A stretch of 64,000 bases of DNA, from positions 1 through 64,000 of the forward strand of contig JALHRB010000012.1 of NCBI GenBank assembly GCA_022841665.1. Direction: 5' to 3'. Under the pieces are notes generated by a model. That model was not told the DNA's origin. It did not search any database and worked only from the letters and a program-made list of their open reading frames with translations. Positions within the stretch are counted from its first letter, which is position 1. Every line of letters begins with the position of its first letter. The stretch comes from Pseudolabrys sp. (GTDB taxonomy: Bacteria > Pseudomonadota > Alphaproteobacteria > Rhizobiales > Xanthobacteraceae). Made by a program: the position numbers and the translations under genes. Of the stretch, positions 50,904 to 60,550 are shown one piece after another.

Positions 50904-53666
50904 ATGGCGCTGACTAACCCCATCGGCCTGTCCGAGCCGGACGAGACGCCGCCCCCTCCGCCGGAGCAGAACGGGCACGTCTCGCCCGTGATGGCGCAAT
51001 ACGTCGAGATCAAGGCCGCCAATCCGGACTGCCTGTTGTTCTACCGGATGGGAGATTTCTACGAGTTGTTCTTCGAGGACGCCGAGGTCGCCTCGCGCGC
51101 GCTCGGCATCGTGCTCACCAAGCGCGGCAAGCATTACGGCCAGGACATTCCGATGTGCGGGGTGCCGATCCACCGCGCCGACGAATATCTGCACCGGCTG
51201 ATCGCGCTCGGCCACCGCGTCGCGGTCTGCGAGCAACTGGAAGACCCGGCCGAGGCGAGGAAGCGCGGATCGAAGAGCGTGGTGCGGCGCGACGTGGTGC
51301 GCCTGGTCACGCCCGGCACGCTCACCGAAGACACGCTGCTGGACGCCAAGCGCAACAACTACCTGCTCGCCGTCGCGCGCGCGCGGCTGTCCTCCGTCGG
51401 CGAGGAAGCGCGCTTCGCGCTCGCCTGGATCGACATCTCCACCGGCGAATTCCGCCTCACTGAATGCGACCGCCTCGCGCTCGCCGCCGAGATCGCGCGC
51501 CTGGAGCCGAGCGAAATCCTCGTCTCCGACGCGCTCTATGCCGACGCCGACCTGGTGCCTTACTGGCGCTCGCTGCCGGCGGTGACGCCGCTCACCCGCG
51601 ACGTGTTCGACTCGGCCACCGCCGAGCGCCGTCTGACCTCCTTCTTTTCGGTCGCCACCAGCGAGGCCTTCGGCGCGCTGACGCGGCTGGAGCTGACCGC
51701 CGCCGCGGCTTGCGTCACGTACGTCGAGCGCACCCAGCTCGGCCAGCGGCCGCCGCTGTCGCCGCCGCTGCGCGAGAGCGCCGGCGCCACCATGGCCATC
51801 GACCAGGCGACGCGCGGCAATCTCGAACTGGTGCGCACGCTTGGCGGCGAGCGGCGCGGCTCGCTCTTGGACGCCATCGACCGCACGGTCACCTCCGCCG
51901 GCTCGCGCCTGCTGGCCCAAAGGCTGTCGGCGCCGCTCACCGATCCGGCCGCGATCGGACGCCGGCTCGACGCCGTCGGCGCTTTTGTCGCCGACATCGC
52001 CGCGCGTGCCGACACCCGCTCCCGCCTGGCGGCTGCCCCCGATATCGCGCGTTCGCTTGCCCGCCTCGCGGTCTCGCGCGGCGGACCGCGCGACCTTGCG
52101 GCCGTGCGCGACGGCATCCTGGCCGCGGCCGAGCTTGCCCGCGCCCTCGCTGCGCTGGAGGACACGCCGGCGGAGATCGCCGCCGCGCTGCAAAGCTGCC
52201 GCCGTCCCGACGGCATGCTCGCCGCCGAATTGTCCGCCGCGCTCGCCGCCGAATTGCCCGCCTTCAAGCGCGACGGCGGCTTCGTGCGCGAAGGCTATGC
52301 CGCCGCGCTCGACGAGACCCGCGCGCTGCGCGACGAATCGCGCCGCGTCATCGCCGCGCTGCAGGCGCGCTACGCCGACGAGAGCGGCGTGAAGGGCCTC
52401 AAGATCCGCCACAACAACGTGCTCGGCTATTTCGTCGAGGTCACCGCCCAGCACGGCGAGAAGCTGTTGGCGGCGCCGCTCAATGCCACCTTCATCCACC
52501 GCCAGACGCTGGCCGGCCAGGTGCGCTTCACCACCACCGAATTGGGCGAGCTGGAAGCCAAGATCGCCAGCGCGGCCGAGCGCGCGCTCGGTCTCGAACT
52601 GGAAATCTTCGACCGGCTCTCCGCCGCCGTCATCGCCGAGAGCGCCGCGCTGAAGGAATGCGCCGAGGCGCTCGCCCGCCTCGACGTCGCCAGCGCGCTC
52701 GCCCAGCTTGCCGCCGAGCGCGACTATGCGCGGCCGGTCGTCGACGACGGGCTTGCGTTCGCGGTCGAAGGCGGCCGCCACCCCGTCGTGGAGCAGGCGC
52801 TGGCGCGCGACGGCACGCCGTTCGTGGCCAACGACTGCGATCTCTCGCCGCCCGAAAGCGCGGGCGCCGGCCGCATCTGGCTGATCACCGGCCCCAACAT
52901 GGCCGGCAAATCCACGTTCCTGCGGCAGAACGCGCTGATCGCCATCCTGGCGCAGACCGGCTCCTTCGTGCCGGCCAAGACCGCGCATATCGGCGTCGTG
53001 GACCGGCTGTTCTCGCGCGTCGGCGCCGCCGACGATCTGGCGCGCGGCCGCTCGACCTTCATGGTTGAGATGGTGGAAACCGCCGCCATCCTCAACCAGG
53101 CGGGCGAGCACGCGCTCGTGATCCTCGACGAGATCGGCCGCGGCACCGCCACCTTCGACGGCCTGTCGATCGCCTGGGCCACCGTCGAGCACCTGCACGA
53201 CGTCAACAAATGCCGCGCATTGTTCGCCACGCATTTCCACGAGCTGACCGCGCTCGCCGCCCGCCTCGACCGCCTGCACAACGCGACCGTGAAAGTGAAG
53301 GAGTGGAAAGGCGACGTGGTGTTCCTGCACGAGGTCATCCCGGGCTCCGCCGACCATTCCTACGGCATCCAGGTGGCCAAGCTCGCCGGCCTGCCGTCGA
53401 GCGTGATCGAGCGCGCCAAGGTGGTGCTCGCCAAGCTCGAGCAGGAAGACCGCGCCGCGCCCAAATTCTTCAAGGACTTGGGCTTCGAGGATCTGCCGCT
53501 GTTCGCCGCGCCCTACACGCCGACGCGCGAAGTGCAGGACAGCGCGCACGAACTGGTGCTGGCCGCCGTCGCCGCGCTCAATCCCGACGACATGTCGCCG
53601 CGCGAGGCGATGGAAGCGCTCTATGCGCTGAAAGCAAAACTCACGCAGACGGAAAAGAAGACCTAG
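50904..53666 (+). CDS. mutS: DNA mismatch repair protein MutS
   Basis: Protein of 920 aa. N-terminal mismatch-recognition domain with [17 protein letters not shown] (Phe and Glu of the FxE wedge motif), connector, lever and clamp domains, and the C-terminal ATPase with Walker [10 protein letters not shown] near residue 662 and Walker [15 protein letters not shown]. It binds mispairs and starts repair with MutL. Length is usual. The first 13 codons of the longer frame (start 50865) belong to the repeat, so MALTNPIGL is preferred, although its ribosome site is weak. Confidence 0.95.
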   Translation: MALTNPIGLSEPDETPPPPPEQNGHVSPVMAQYVEIKAANPDCLLFYRMGDFYELFFEDAEVASRALGIVLTKRGKHYGQDIPMCGVPIHRADEYLHRLIALGHRVAVCEQLEDPAEARKRGSKSVVRRDVVRLVTPGTLTEDTLLDAKRNNYLLAVARARLSSVGEEARFALAWIDISTGEFRLTECDRLALAAEIARLEPSEILVSDALYADADLVPYWRSLPAVTPLTRDVFDSATAERRLTSFFSVATSEAFGALTRLELTAAAACVTYVERTQLGQRPPLSPPLRESAGATMAIDQATRGNLELVRTLGGERRGSLLDAIDRTVTSAGSRLLAQRLSAPLTDPAAIGRRLDAVGAFVADIAARADTRSRLAAAPDIARSLARLAVSRGGPRDLAAVRDGILAAAELARALAALEDTPAEIAAALQSCRRPDGMLAAELSAALAAELPAFKRDGGFVREGYAAALDETRALRDESRRVIAALQARYADESGVKGLKIRHNNVLGYFVEVTAQHGEKLLAAPLNATFIHRQTLAGQVRFTTTELGELEAKIASAAERALGLELEIFDRLSAAVIAESAALKECAEALARLDVASALAQLAAERDYARPVVDDGLAFAVEGGRHPVVEQALARDGTPFVANDCDLSPPESAGAGRIWLITGPNMAGKSTFLRQNALIAILAQTGSFVPAKTAHIGVVDRLFSRVGAADDLARGRSTFMVEMVETAAILNQAGEHALVILDEIGRGTATFDGLSIAWATVEHLHDVNKCRALFATHFHELTALAARLDRLHNATVKVKEWKGDVVFLHEVIPGSADHSYGIQVAKLAGLPSSVIERAKVVLAKLEQEDRAAPKFFKDLGFEDLPLFAAPYTPTREVQDSAHELVLAAVAALNPDDMSPREAMEALYALKAKLTQTEKKT

Positions 53667-53670
53667 TGCA

Positions 53671-55434
53671 ATGAACATCGCAGACAGAAAGCAGGCGACG
53701 GCGGTCGCCGACGCGCAAAAGTGGCTTGAGAGTTTCGAAGCGGCGCTGAAGGCGCAGAATGCGGCGGCGGCGGCGAAGCTGTTCGTCGCCCACGGCCTCT
53801 GGCGCGACGTCGTCGCCTTCACCTGGAACATCCAGACGATGAGCGGCCGGCCCGCCATCGAGGCGATGTTCGGCGAGACGCTGGCGCGCATACGCCCGGC
53901 CAATTTCCACGTGCCGGCGGCGCGCACGCCGCCGCGCTGGGTCACCCGCGCCGGGACCGAATGCATCGAGGTGCTGTTGGCGTTCGACACCACCTTCGGC
54001 AGCGGCGCCGGAGTCGTCCGCCTGGTGCCCGACCCGGACGCGCCCACGCGGCTCGCCGCCTGGACGATGGTCACGACGCTGGAGGAAATCCGCGGTCACG
54101 AAGAGCTGTTCAAGCGGCCCGAGATGCGCGAGCCGGAGAGCACGCGCGACTTCGGCGCCGAGAACTGGCTCGACCGCCGTGCCAAGGCGCGCGCCTATGC
54201 CGACCGCGATCCCGCCGTGCTCGTGGTCGGCGGCGGCCAGGCCGGTCTCGCCATCGCCGCGCGACTCACCCAGCTCGGCATCGATACGCTCATCGTCGAC
54301 CGTCACGCGCGCGTCGGCGACAACTGGCGCAAGCGCTATCATTCGCTGACGCTGCACAACGAGATGCACGTCAATCACCTACCCTATCTGCCGTTCCCGC
54401 CGACCTTCCCGACCTACATCCCGAAGGACAAGCTCGCCAACTGGTTCGAGTCCTACGTCGAGAGCATGGAGATCAATTTCTGGACCGGCACCGAGCTGAT
54501 CTCCGGCGGCTACGACGACGCGCGCAGGCAGTGGAACGTCACGTTGCGCAAGGCGGACGGCAGCGAGCGCGTGATGCATCCGCGCCATCTCATCTTCGCC
54601 ACCGGCGTGAGCAGCATTCCGTTCACGCCCGACCTGCCCGGCCTCAAGGACTTCGGCGGCCAGATCGTGCACTCAGGCTCTTTCGCCGATGCGGAGAAGT
54701 GGAGGGGCCGCAAGGCGCTGGTGCTCGGCACCGGCACCAGCGGTCACGACGTCGCGCAGGAGCTGCAGGCGCACGGCGCCGACGTCACGCTCATCCAGCG
54801 CAGCAAGACCTATGTCGTAAGCCTGAAGGAAGCGCAGAGCGTCTACGCCATCTACTCCGAAGGCATCCCCTTCGAGGACTGCGACCTGCTGGCGACCTCG
54901 TTCCCCTATCCGGTGCTGCAGCGCTCCTACCAGATCTCGACCGCCAGAGGCCGCGAGGTGGACAAGGCGCTGCTTGACGCGCTGGAGAAGAAGGGCTTCC
55001 GCCTGCATTTCGGCGAGGACGAGACCGGTTTCCAGATGATGTATCTGCGCCGCGGCGGCGGCTACTACTTCAACGTCGGCTGCTCGGAGCTGATCATCGC
55101 CGGCAAGGTCGGCCTGATGCAGTATGCCGACATCGACAAATTCGTCGCGGGAGGCGCAAAGCTCAAGGACGGCAGCGTGAAACCGGCCGAACTCCTGGTG
55201 CTGGCCACCGGCTACAAGAGCCAGCAGGAGACCGTGCGCGCCTATCTCGGCGACGACATCGCCGACCGCATCGGCCCGGTCTGGGGCTTCGACGAGGGCG
55301 GCGAATTGCGCAACATGTGGCGGCGCACCGCGCAGCCGGGCCTGTGGTTCAACGCCGGCAGCCTGGCGCAGTGCCGCATCTTCTCGCGCTATCTCGCGCT
55401 GCAGATCAAGGCACTGGAGGAGAAGCTGATCTAG
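53671..55434 (+). CDS. Flavin-dependent monooxygenase-like protein with N-terminal NTF2-like domain
   Basis: Protein of 587 aa. Residues about 10-150 resemble a SnoaL/NTF2-like alpha-beta domain (LEEIRGHEELF at its end). A two-dinucleotide flavoprotein follows: FAD motif VLVVGGGQAGLAIA (183-196), NADPH motif GTGTSGHDVAQEL (353-365) and LATGYKS near 510. The module is like YUCCA/Baeyer-Villiger-type FMOs. The FMO fingerprint is not obvious, so an oxidase function cannot be excluded. It starts 4 bp after mutS; its stop overlaps the stop of the next gene, convergent (CTAG). Confidence 0.85.
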   Translation: MNIADRKQATAVADAQKWLESFEAALKAQNAAAAAKLFVAHGLWRDVVAFTWNIQTMSGRPAIEAMFGETLARIRPANFHVPAARTPPRWVTRAGTECIEVLLAFDTTFGSGAGVVRLVPDPDAPTRLAAWTMVTTLEEIRGHEELFKRPEMREPESTRDFGAENWLDRRAKARAYADRDPAVLVVGGGQAGLAIAARLTQLGIDTLIVDRHARVGDNWRKRYHSLTLHNEMHVNHLPYLPFPPTFPTYIPKDKLANWFESYVESMEINFWTGTELISGGYDDARRQWNVTLRKADGSERVMHPRHLIFATGVSSIPFTPDLPGLKDFGGQIVHSGSFADAEKWRGRKALVLGTGTSGHDVAQELQAHGADVTLIQRSKTYVVSLKEAQSVYAIYSEGIPFEDCDLLATSFPYPVLQRSYQISTARGREVDKALLDALEKKGFRLHFGEDETGFQMMYLRRGGGYYFNVGCSELIIAGKVGLMQYADIDKFVAGGAKLKDGSVKPAELLVLATGYKSQQETVRAYLGDDIADRIGPVWGFDEGGELRNMWRRTAQPGLWFNAGSLAQCRIFSRYLALQIKALEEKLI

Positions 55435-56219
55435 GCACGCGCCCGCCGCGCGCGCAGCCCCCAGAGCATGGCGTTCCAGGCGATGCCGATGCTCAGCCCG
55501 ATCGCATAGGACCACCAGACGCCGAGCGGCACCGCCAGCAGGTGCACGGCGAGCATGCTCAGCACCAGCCCGACCAGCGGCAGCTGCACGTGCGCGGCGA
55601 CGCTCGCGGCCGCCGGCCCGCCGATGCGCGGGTGCAGGATGATGAAGTAGGAGCCCATCGCCACCGGGAAATAGACGAACAGGCCGGAGGCGAAGGAGCC
55701 GATCGAGTAGCTGGCGCTGGTGACCACGATGACACACACAGTGACCACGGCTGCGCGCCAGGCAAGATCGGTGGCGCTCGCCCGCGCCGCGCCGCGTACG
55801 CCCGCGGCCCGAAAGCGCCGGCCGGCAACGATGGTGAGCGGAAACGCAACCGCCGCGAACAGCAGCGCGCCCGCCAAGCTCCAGTCGACGAAGGTCGTGG
55901 CATAGGCGATCGCAAACCACAGCACGTAGGCGCCGGTGATGCTCACCAGCAGCGAATGGCGCTGCGCCAGCACCGCGTAGGCGAGCGCGAAGATGGCGCA
56001 GATGGAATTCGAGACGATGCTGCCGACCGCGCTGGCGGCGATGAAATCCGGCGGATGCTCGAAGGCGAGGATGATCAGCGCGGCGCCGCCGGCCGTCGGC
56101 AGCGAGGCGATCAGCGAGCCGACGAAGGGGCCGCTGCGCTCGACCACGACCGAGGCCGCGACCACGATGCCCGCCGTCATCGCGATCTTCAGCAGCAGGC
56201 CGATGAAAAAAGTACCCAT
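55431..56219 (-). CDS. Membrane protein of unknown function, tandem paralogue A
   Basis: Protein of 262 aa with about eight hydrophobic helices. N-terminal block AMTAGIVVAASVVVERSGPF and GSLIASLPTAGG is repeated in the neighbouring protein (AITAGFVLAATVTAERAGPL, GGLVATLPLGGG), so the two are tandem paralogues. No transporter motif is recognised; the helix pairs suggest a small carrier. Stop overlaps the convergent flavoprotein stop. Start is one base after the paralogue's stop. Confidence 0.78.
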   Translation of the reverse strand: MGTFFIGLLLKIAMTAGIVVAASVVVERSGPFVGSLIASLPTAGGAALIILAFEHPPDFIAASAVGSIVSNSICAIFALAYAVLAQRHSLLVSITGAYVLWFAIAYATTFVDWSLAGALLFAAVAFPLTIVAGRRFRAAGVRGAARASATDLAWRAAVVTVCVIVVTSASYSIGSFASGLFVYFPVAMGSYFIILHPRIGGPAAASVAAHVQLPLVGLVLSMLAVHLLAVPLGVWWSYAIGLSIGIAWNAMLWGLRARRARA

Positions 56220-56220
56220 G

Positions 56221-57015
56221 CTAGACCGCGATGCCGTGCCGGCGCGCGAGCAGCACCAGCAGGCTCCAGCCCACCGAGGTCGCCAGCGCGAGAGAGAGGC
56301 CGATCGCGGAGCCGAACGGCACCGCCGTGACGTGCAGCACGATGCAGGCGAAGGCGAAGCCGGTCAGCCCGAGCACCGCGTTGGCCATCACCGCCGCGCT
56401 CGGCTTGCCGCCGACCTGGCGGTGCAGAATGATCTGCACGCTGATCAATATGATCGGGAAGATCGCGAGAATGCCGCTGCCGCCGGGCCCGATGCGGAAG
56501 CTGAGCGTCACCACGACGCCGACCAGCGCCGCCACCATCGCGGCGCGCAGCACGAGATCATACCAGCGCACATAGATGCGCGGGATCGGCACATTGCGCA
56601 GCGGCCGCGCGATCGAGATGCAGGCGGCCAGCACGACCACGTTGACCAGGAGCGCGCTCGTCACCGTCCAGGGCAGCGCATAGACGACCCAGGCCAGCGC
56701 GAACCACACCAGCATGGCCAGCGTCAGGCTGACGAACAGCGAGCGCTTCTGCGCCAGCAGCGCGTAAGTGAGCGCAAAGATGACGTTGACCGCGTTGATG
56801 GCGAGGCTGTTGAGCGCGCTCGCCGCGATGAAAGCCGCGTCGTGGTCGAGCGCGAGGAACACGTAGACCGGGCCGCCGCCGAGCGGCAGCGTCGCCACCA
56901 GGCCGCCGACCAACGGGCCGGCGCGCTCGGCCGTCACCGTCGCCGCCAGCACGAAGCCGGCGGTGATCGCCATGCGGAGGATCAGGATGAGCGCAAATTG
57001 AAGGTCGGGAGACAT
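56221..57015 (-). CDS. Membrane protein of unknown function, tandem paralogue B
   Basis: Protein of 264 aa, about eight hydrophobic helices, paralogue of the gene at 55431 and transcribed first. The two probably act as a heterodimer in the inner membrane; small transporter pairs often have this form. The function is open. Family A repeat copy 7 lies just upstream. Confidence 0.78.
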   Translation of the reverse strand: MSPDLQFALILILRMAITAGFVLAATVTAERAGPLVGGLVATLPLGGGPVYVFLALDHDAAFIAASALNSLAINAVNVIFALTYALLAQKRSLFVSLTLAMLVWFALAWVVYALPWTVTSALLVNVVVLAACISIARPLRNVPIPRIYVRWYDLVLRAAMVAALVGVVVTLSFRIGPGGSGILAIFPIILISVQIILHRQVGGKPSAAVMANAVLGLTGFAFACIVLHVTAVPFGSAIGLSLALATSVGWSLLVLLARRHGIAV

Positions 57016-57038
57016 CGGCGCCCGGACATGATCATGGC

Positions 57039-57137
57039 GTCATGCCCCGCGCAAGCGGGGCATCCAGTAAGCACCGATGCCGATTTGCATCGCTGGCGCC
57101 TGCGAGGACTGGATCGCCCGCTTTCGCGGGCGATGAC
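57039..57137. repeat. Dispersed palindromic repeat, family A copy 7
   Basis: Left GTCATGCCCCGCGCAAGCGG with GGCATCCAGTA, right ACTGGATCGCCCGCTTTCGC with GGGCGATGAC. It lies between the OsmC gene and the membrane pair on the same strand. Confidence 0.8.
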
Positions 57138-57145
57138 TGCGCCTG

Positions 57146-57655
57146 CTAAACCCGCGCCAGCGTCACGTCCACCGGCGGGCCGCTCTTGATGGTCTGGTAG
57201 ACGACGCAATAGCGCTCGGTGAGCTTGAGCAACTGGTCGAGCGTCGCCTGCGGCGCGTCGGTGTCGAGATCGAAGCGCAGCCTTATCCTGGCAAAGCCGA
57301 CCGGCGCATCCTTGGCGACGCCGAGCGTGCCGCGGAAATCGAGATCGCCCTCGGCCGACACGGTGCCTGACTTGAGCGGCACCGCCAGCGCGGTCGCCAC
57401 CGCCTTCACCGTCACGCCGGCGCAGGCCACCAGCGCTTCCAGCAGCATGTCGCCCGAGCACAGCTCGAGCCCGGAGCCGCCGGTCGCGGGGTGCAGTCCC
57501 GCCACCGCCAGCGCGCGGCCGGTCTCCACCTTGCAGGCGATGCTGCTTTCGTCGAGCGTGCCCTTGGCCTTCAAGGTGATCACCGCCGCCTGCGGATCGG
57601 CCTTGTAACGCTCCTTGATCGGCGCCTGCATCGCGCGCAGCGCATCGGCATCCAT
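57146..57655 (-). CDS. OsmC/Ohr-family protein
   Basis: Protein of 169 aa. The expected redox pair is Cys78 (LLEALVACAG) and Cys150 (ERYCVVYQTI). OsmC/Ohr proteins reduce organic hydroperoxides in osmotic or oxidative stress; this sequence is nearer to the OsmC-like YhfA group. It starts 18 bp after the alcohol dehydrogenase stop and is likely in the same transcript. Confidence 0.88.
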   Translation of the reverse strand: MDADALRAMQAPIKERYKADPQAAVITLKAKGTLDESSIACKVETGRALAVAGLHPATGGSGLELCSGDMLLEALVACAGVTVKAVATALAVPLKSGTVSAEGDLDFRGTLGVAKDAPVGFARIRLRFDLDTDAPQATLDQLLKLTERYCVVYQTIKSGPPVDVTLARV

Positions 57656-57673
57656 TTTCGTCTCCTTCTTTGC

Positions 57674-58726
57674 TTAAACCGGCGTCAGCACGACGCGGCC
57701 GACAATTTTTCCGGCGCGCAGGTCGTTCATCACCGCATTGACGTCGTCGAGCGGGCGCGTGGCGACCGGCACCGGCGGCAGGCCGGTGCGGCGCACCAGA
57801 TCCATCAATTCGCGCATGTCATGCTGGCTGCCCGTGTAGGAGCCCTGGATGGTGAGTTCCCGCATCGGGATCGGCGGCAGCGATACGGTCAATTCGCCGC
57901 CATACAGGCCGACCAGGACGAGCTTGCCGCCCTTGATTAGGCTGTCGTAGCCAAGCTTGGCGCTGGCCGACGCGCCGACAAGATCGACCACGCCCCAGGC
58001 GCCGCCGTTGGTGATATCGATAATCTGCTGCGCGGCATTGGGCGCGCCGCCGTCGATGACGTGCGCGGCGCCGGCCTTTTTGGCGGCCTCGCGCTTGACC
58101 GGATCGATGTCGACAACGATCGCCGAGTGCCCGCCCATCTTCTGGTGCAGCGCCTGGCACATCAGGCCGAGGCCGCCGGCGCCGATGATGACGGTCGGCT
58201 CGCTTTGCAGCGTCGATATCTTTCTCAACGCGCGGTAGGTCGTCACGCCCGAGCAGGCGAGCGGCGCCACGCGCGCCGGATCGAGGTCGCCGATGTCGAA
58301 CAAATAGCGCGCGTGCGGCACCATGATGTGATCGGCATAGCCGCCGTTGGAGAACACGCCGAGGCTCTTCATCGCACGGCAGAGATTGTCCTCGCCGCGC
58401 AGGCAGACGGCGCAGGTGCCGCAGCCGATCCACGGGTAGGCCAGCACGCGCTGCCCGATCTTGATCCCCCTTGCGTCGGGGCCGACCGCAACCACCTCGC
58501 CCACGTTCTCATGGCCGAGCGTCACCGGCAGCTTCATGCCGCGGTCCGCCAGGCTCAGCTTCTTGCCGCCGCCGAGGTCGAAATAGCCGTCGGCGAGATG
58601 CAGGTCGCTGTGGCAGACGCCGGCCGCCAGCGTCTTCAGCAGCACCTCGCTGCCCTTCGGCTCGGGCGTGGGCGCCTGGTTGAGCTGCAACGGCTGGCCG
58701 CAGACACAGACCTGGAACATGCGCAT
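57674..58726 (-). CDS. Zinc-dependent alcohol dehydrogenase
   Basis: MDR-family enzyme of 350 aa. Catalytic zinc residues Cys38 (GVCHSD) and His72-Glu73 (GHENVG); structural zinc lobe Cys102, Cys105, Cys108 and Cys116; cofactor motif IGAGGLGLMC with VVDIDPVKR, the Asp indicating NAD+. Oxidises a primary or secondary alcohol or reduces an aldehyde. The start has GGGAG upstream. It follows the sulfonate-type ABC genes by 98 bp. The frame continues upstream, but translation there is a shadow of the ATPase gene. Confidence 0.92.
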   Translation of the reverse strand: MRMFQVCVCGQPLQLNQAPTPEPKGSEVLLKTLAAGVCHSDLHLADGYFDLGGGKKLSLADRGMKLPVTLGHENVGEVVAVGPDARGIKIGQRVLAYPWIGCGTCAVCLRGEDNLCRAMKSLGVFSNGGYADHIMVPHARYLFDIGDLDPARVAPLACSGVTTYRALRKISTLQSEPTVIIGAGGLGLMCQALHQKMGGHSAIVVDIDPVKREAAKKAGAAHVIDGGAPNAAQQIIDITNGGAWGVVDLVGASASAKLGYDSLIKGGKLVLVGLYGGELTVSLPPIPMRELTIQGSYTGSQHDMRELMDLVRRTGLPPVPVATRPLDDVNAVMNDLRAGKIVGRVVLTPV

Positions 58727-58824
58727 TTCGTTTTCTCCCGCCCACATTTTGCGGCCGTGACCAGCCCCCGCGGGCTGGATCCGTCCGCTTAGAATTGAGA
58801 CGGAAGCATAAACCGGGGCCGCAT

Positions 58825-59616
58825 TTACCACCAGTGCGCAGCGCCGGCGGCAACCGAGGTGTCGGTGTCGTCGTGGCGTACGGACCGGTTCAGGGATCGG
58901 TCGAGCGCCGCCAGAACGCGCCGCTTCACCGAGTCGAAGGCGGCGGATTGCCGGTCGCGCGGGCGCGGCAGCTTCGCGTCGATCTCCTCGAAGATACGCC
59001 CCGGACGCGGACGCATGACCAAGATCCGGTCGGCCAGCACGATCGCCTCGTCGACGTCGTGCGTGACGAGAATCAGGGTGGGCCGGCTGTCGGCCCACAG
59101 GTCGAGCAGATGATCCTGCAGGTCGATGCGGGTGAAAGCGTCGAGCGCGGAGAACGGCTCGTCGAGCAGCAGAACCGCCGGACGCGGCACCAGGGCTCGC
59201 GCGATCGCCACGCGCTGCGCCTGCCCGCCCGACAGCTCGCGGGGCCAGACCTTCGCCTTGTCGGCGAGCCCGACCCGCGACAAGGCGGCCGTCACCAGTT
59301 CGCTGCGTTCCGGCTTCGCTCGATCCTCGATACCGAAGCCGACATTCTCGGCCACCGTCAGCCAAGGCAGCAACCGCGCTTCCTGGAAGACAATCCCGAT
59401 CTTCGGATGCGGCGCGTGGATCGGCTCGCCGTCGATGAACACGCGCCCTTTCGTCGGCGTGTCGAGGCCGGCGATGCCGCGCAGCAGCGTCGACTTTCCG
59501 CAGCCGGAGCCGCCGACGACCGCGACAATCTCCCCGGGCTCGACGGAAAACGACACGGTGTCGAGCGCGTGCACGCCATTGCCGTAGAACTTGCTGACAT
59601 TGTCGAGGACCAGCAT
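58825..59616 (-). CDS. ABC transporter ATP-binding protein, nitrate/sulfonate/taurine type
   Basis: ATPase of 263 aa: Walker A GGSGCGKST, Q-loop FQEARLLPWLTVAENV, signature LSGGQAQRVAIARAL, Walker B LLLDEPFSALD and H-loop VTHDVDEA. The FQEARLLPW motif is characteristic of SsuB/TauB. It starts 2 bp after the permease stop, and the three transport genes run in order receptor, permease, ATPase. Confidence 0.93.
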   Translation of the reverse strand: MLVLDNVSKFYGNGVHALDTVSFSVEPGEIVAVVGGSGCGKSTLLRGIAGLDTPTKGRVFIDGEPIHAPHPKIGIVFQEARLLPWLTVAENVGFGIEDRAKPERSELVTAALSRVGLADKAKVWPRELSGGQAQRVAIARALVPRPAVLLLDEPFSALDAFTRIDLQDHLLDLWADSRPTLILVTHDVDEAIVLADRILVMRPRPGRIFEEIDAKLPRPRDRQSAAFDSVKRRVLAALDRSLNRSVRHDDTDTSVAAGAAHWW

Positions 59617-59618
59617 CG

Positions 59619-60464
59619 TCAGCTTCCCGTCTGTCGCGCGAAGCGGTCTTCCCAGCGCAGGAACGGCGCGGCAAGCGCGACGACGATCCAGTCGGTGAGC
59701 TTTCCGATCACGGCGAAAGCGACGATGGCGGTGACGATCTGCGCCGGCTTGCCGAGCTGCTGGCCGTCGACCAGGAGAAAGCCGAGGCCCTCGGAGGCGC
59801 CCATGAATTCAGCCGCGACCACGAACATCCAGCCGAGCCCGAGTCCCGAGCGCAGCGCGATCACATAGGCCGGCAGCACGGCCGGCAACAGAATCCGGCG
59901 AACCATCTGCGTTCCGGACAGGCGGAAAGCGCGGCCGACCTCGACGATCTTGCGGTCTACCGACATGACCGCGCCCATGACCCCGAGATAGACCGGAAAG
60001 AAGACGCCGACCGCGATCAGCGTCACTTTCGATGCTTCGAAAATGCCGAGCCAGAGGATGAACAACGGCACCCATGCGATCGACGGGATCGCACGCAACG
60101 CCTGCAAGGTTGGATCGAGCAGCCGCGAAATCAAATCGGAATAGCCGGTAAGCGCGCCGAGCACCGTGCCGGCCGCCACGCCGGCCGCGAAGCCGACGGC
60201 GACGCGTGTGAATGTCGCCAGCGCGTGACGCTGCAATTCGCCGCTGGCGGCGAGTTCGGTCAAGGTCTGCCAGATGACCGAAGGCGGCGGCACCAGCCGG
60301 CCGTCGGACAGGCCGAATTGAACCGCGAGTTCCCATCCGCCCGCGAGAACGATCGGCAAGAGCAGACCCAGAAACGGCCGCCACACGGGCAATAGACGTA
60401 TTGGCGACACCGCTTTGGCGCCCTCCCAGATTTCGGCTCGGCCGGTCACGCCGACGGCGGACAT
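59619..60464 (-). CDS. ABC transporter permease, sulfonate type
   Basis: Protein of about 281 aa with six hydrophobic helices and the coupling-helix block (RAFRLSGTQMVRRILLPAVLP), close to SsuC. The start could be GTG at 60479 or ATG at 60464; the ATG has GAGG at good spacing and is preferred. It works with the adjacent ATPase and receptor. Confidence 0.9.
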   Translation of the reverse strand: MSAVGVTGRAEIWEGAKAVSPIRLLPVWRPFLGLLLPIVLAGGWELAVQFGLSDGRLVPPPSVIWQTLTELAASGELQRHALATFTRVAVGFAAGVAAGTVLGALTGYSDLISRLLDPTLQALRAIPSIAWVPLFILWLGIFEASKVTLIAVGVFFPVYLGVMGAVMSVDRKIVEVGRAFRLSGTQMVRRILLPAVLPAYVIALRSGLGLGWMFVVAAEFMGASEGLGFLLVDGQQLGKPAQIVTAIVAFAVIGKLTDWIVVALAAPFLRWEDRFARQTGS

Positions 60465-60550
60465 GGAGACCTCGGGCACAATGACACTACACTTTTACCG
60501 GACGCAATTGCCGATCCGCGGCGCGTAGCCGCGGACCGGCGTAGTTGACG

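Noticed and set aside
50889-54074. Very long open frame (over 1000 codons) on the minus strand opposite mutS
   Set aside because: High-GC coding DNA often leaves an antisense frame open. The translation is low-complexity (Arg, Gly, His rich) with no domain, and mutS on the plus strand is certain.
19679-57137. Possible CRISPR array or integrated element from repeated ~100-bp sequences
   Set aside because: The copies are single, far apart, in both orientations and self-complementary. No regular spacing, spacers or cas genes.
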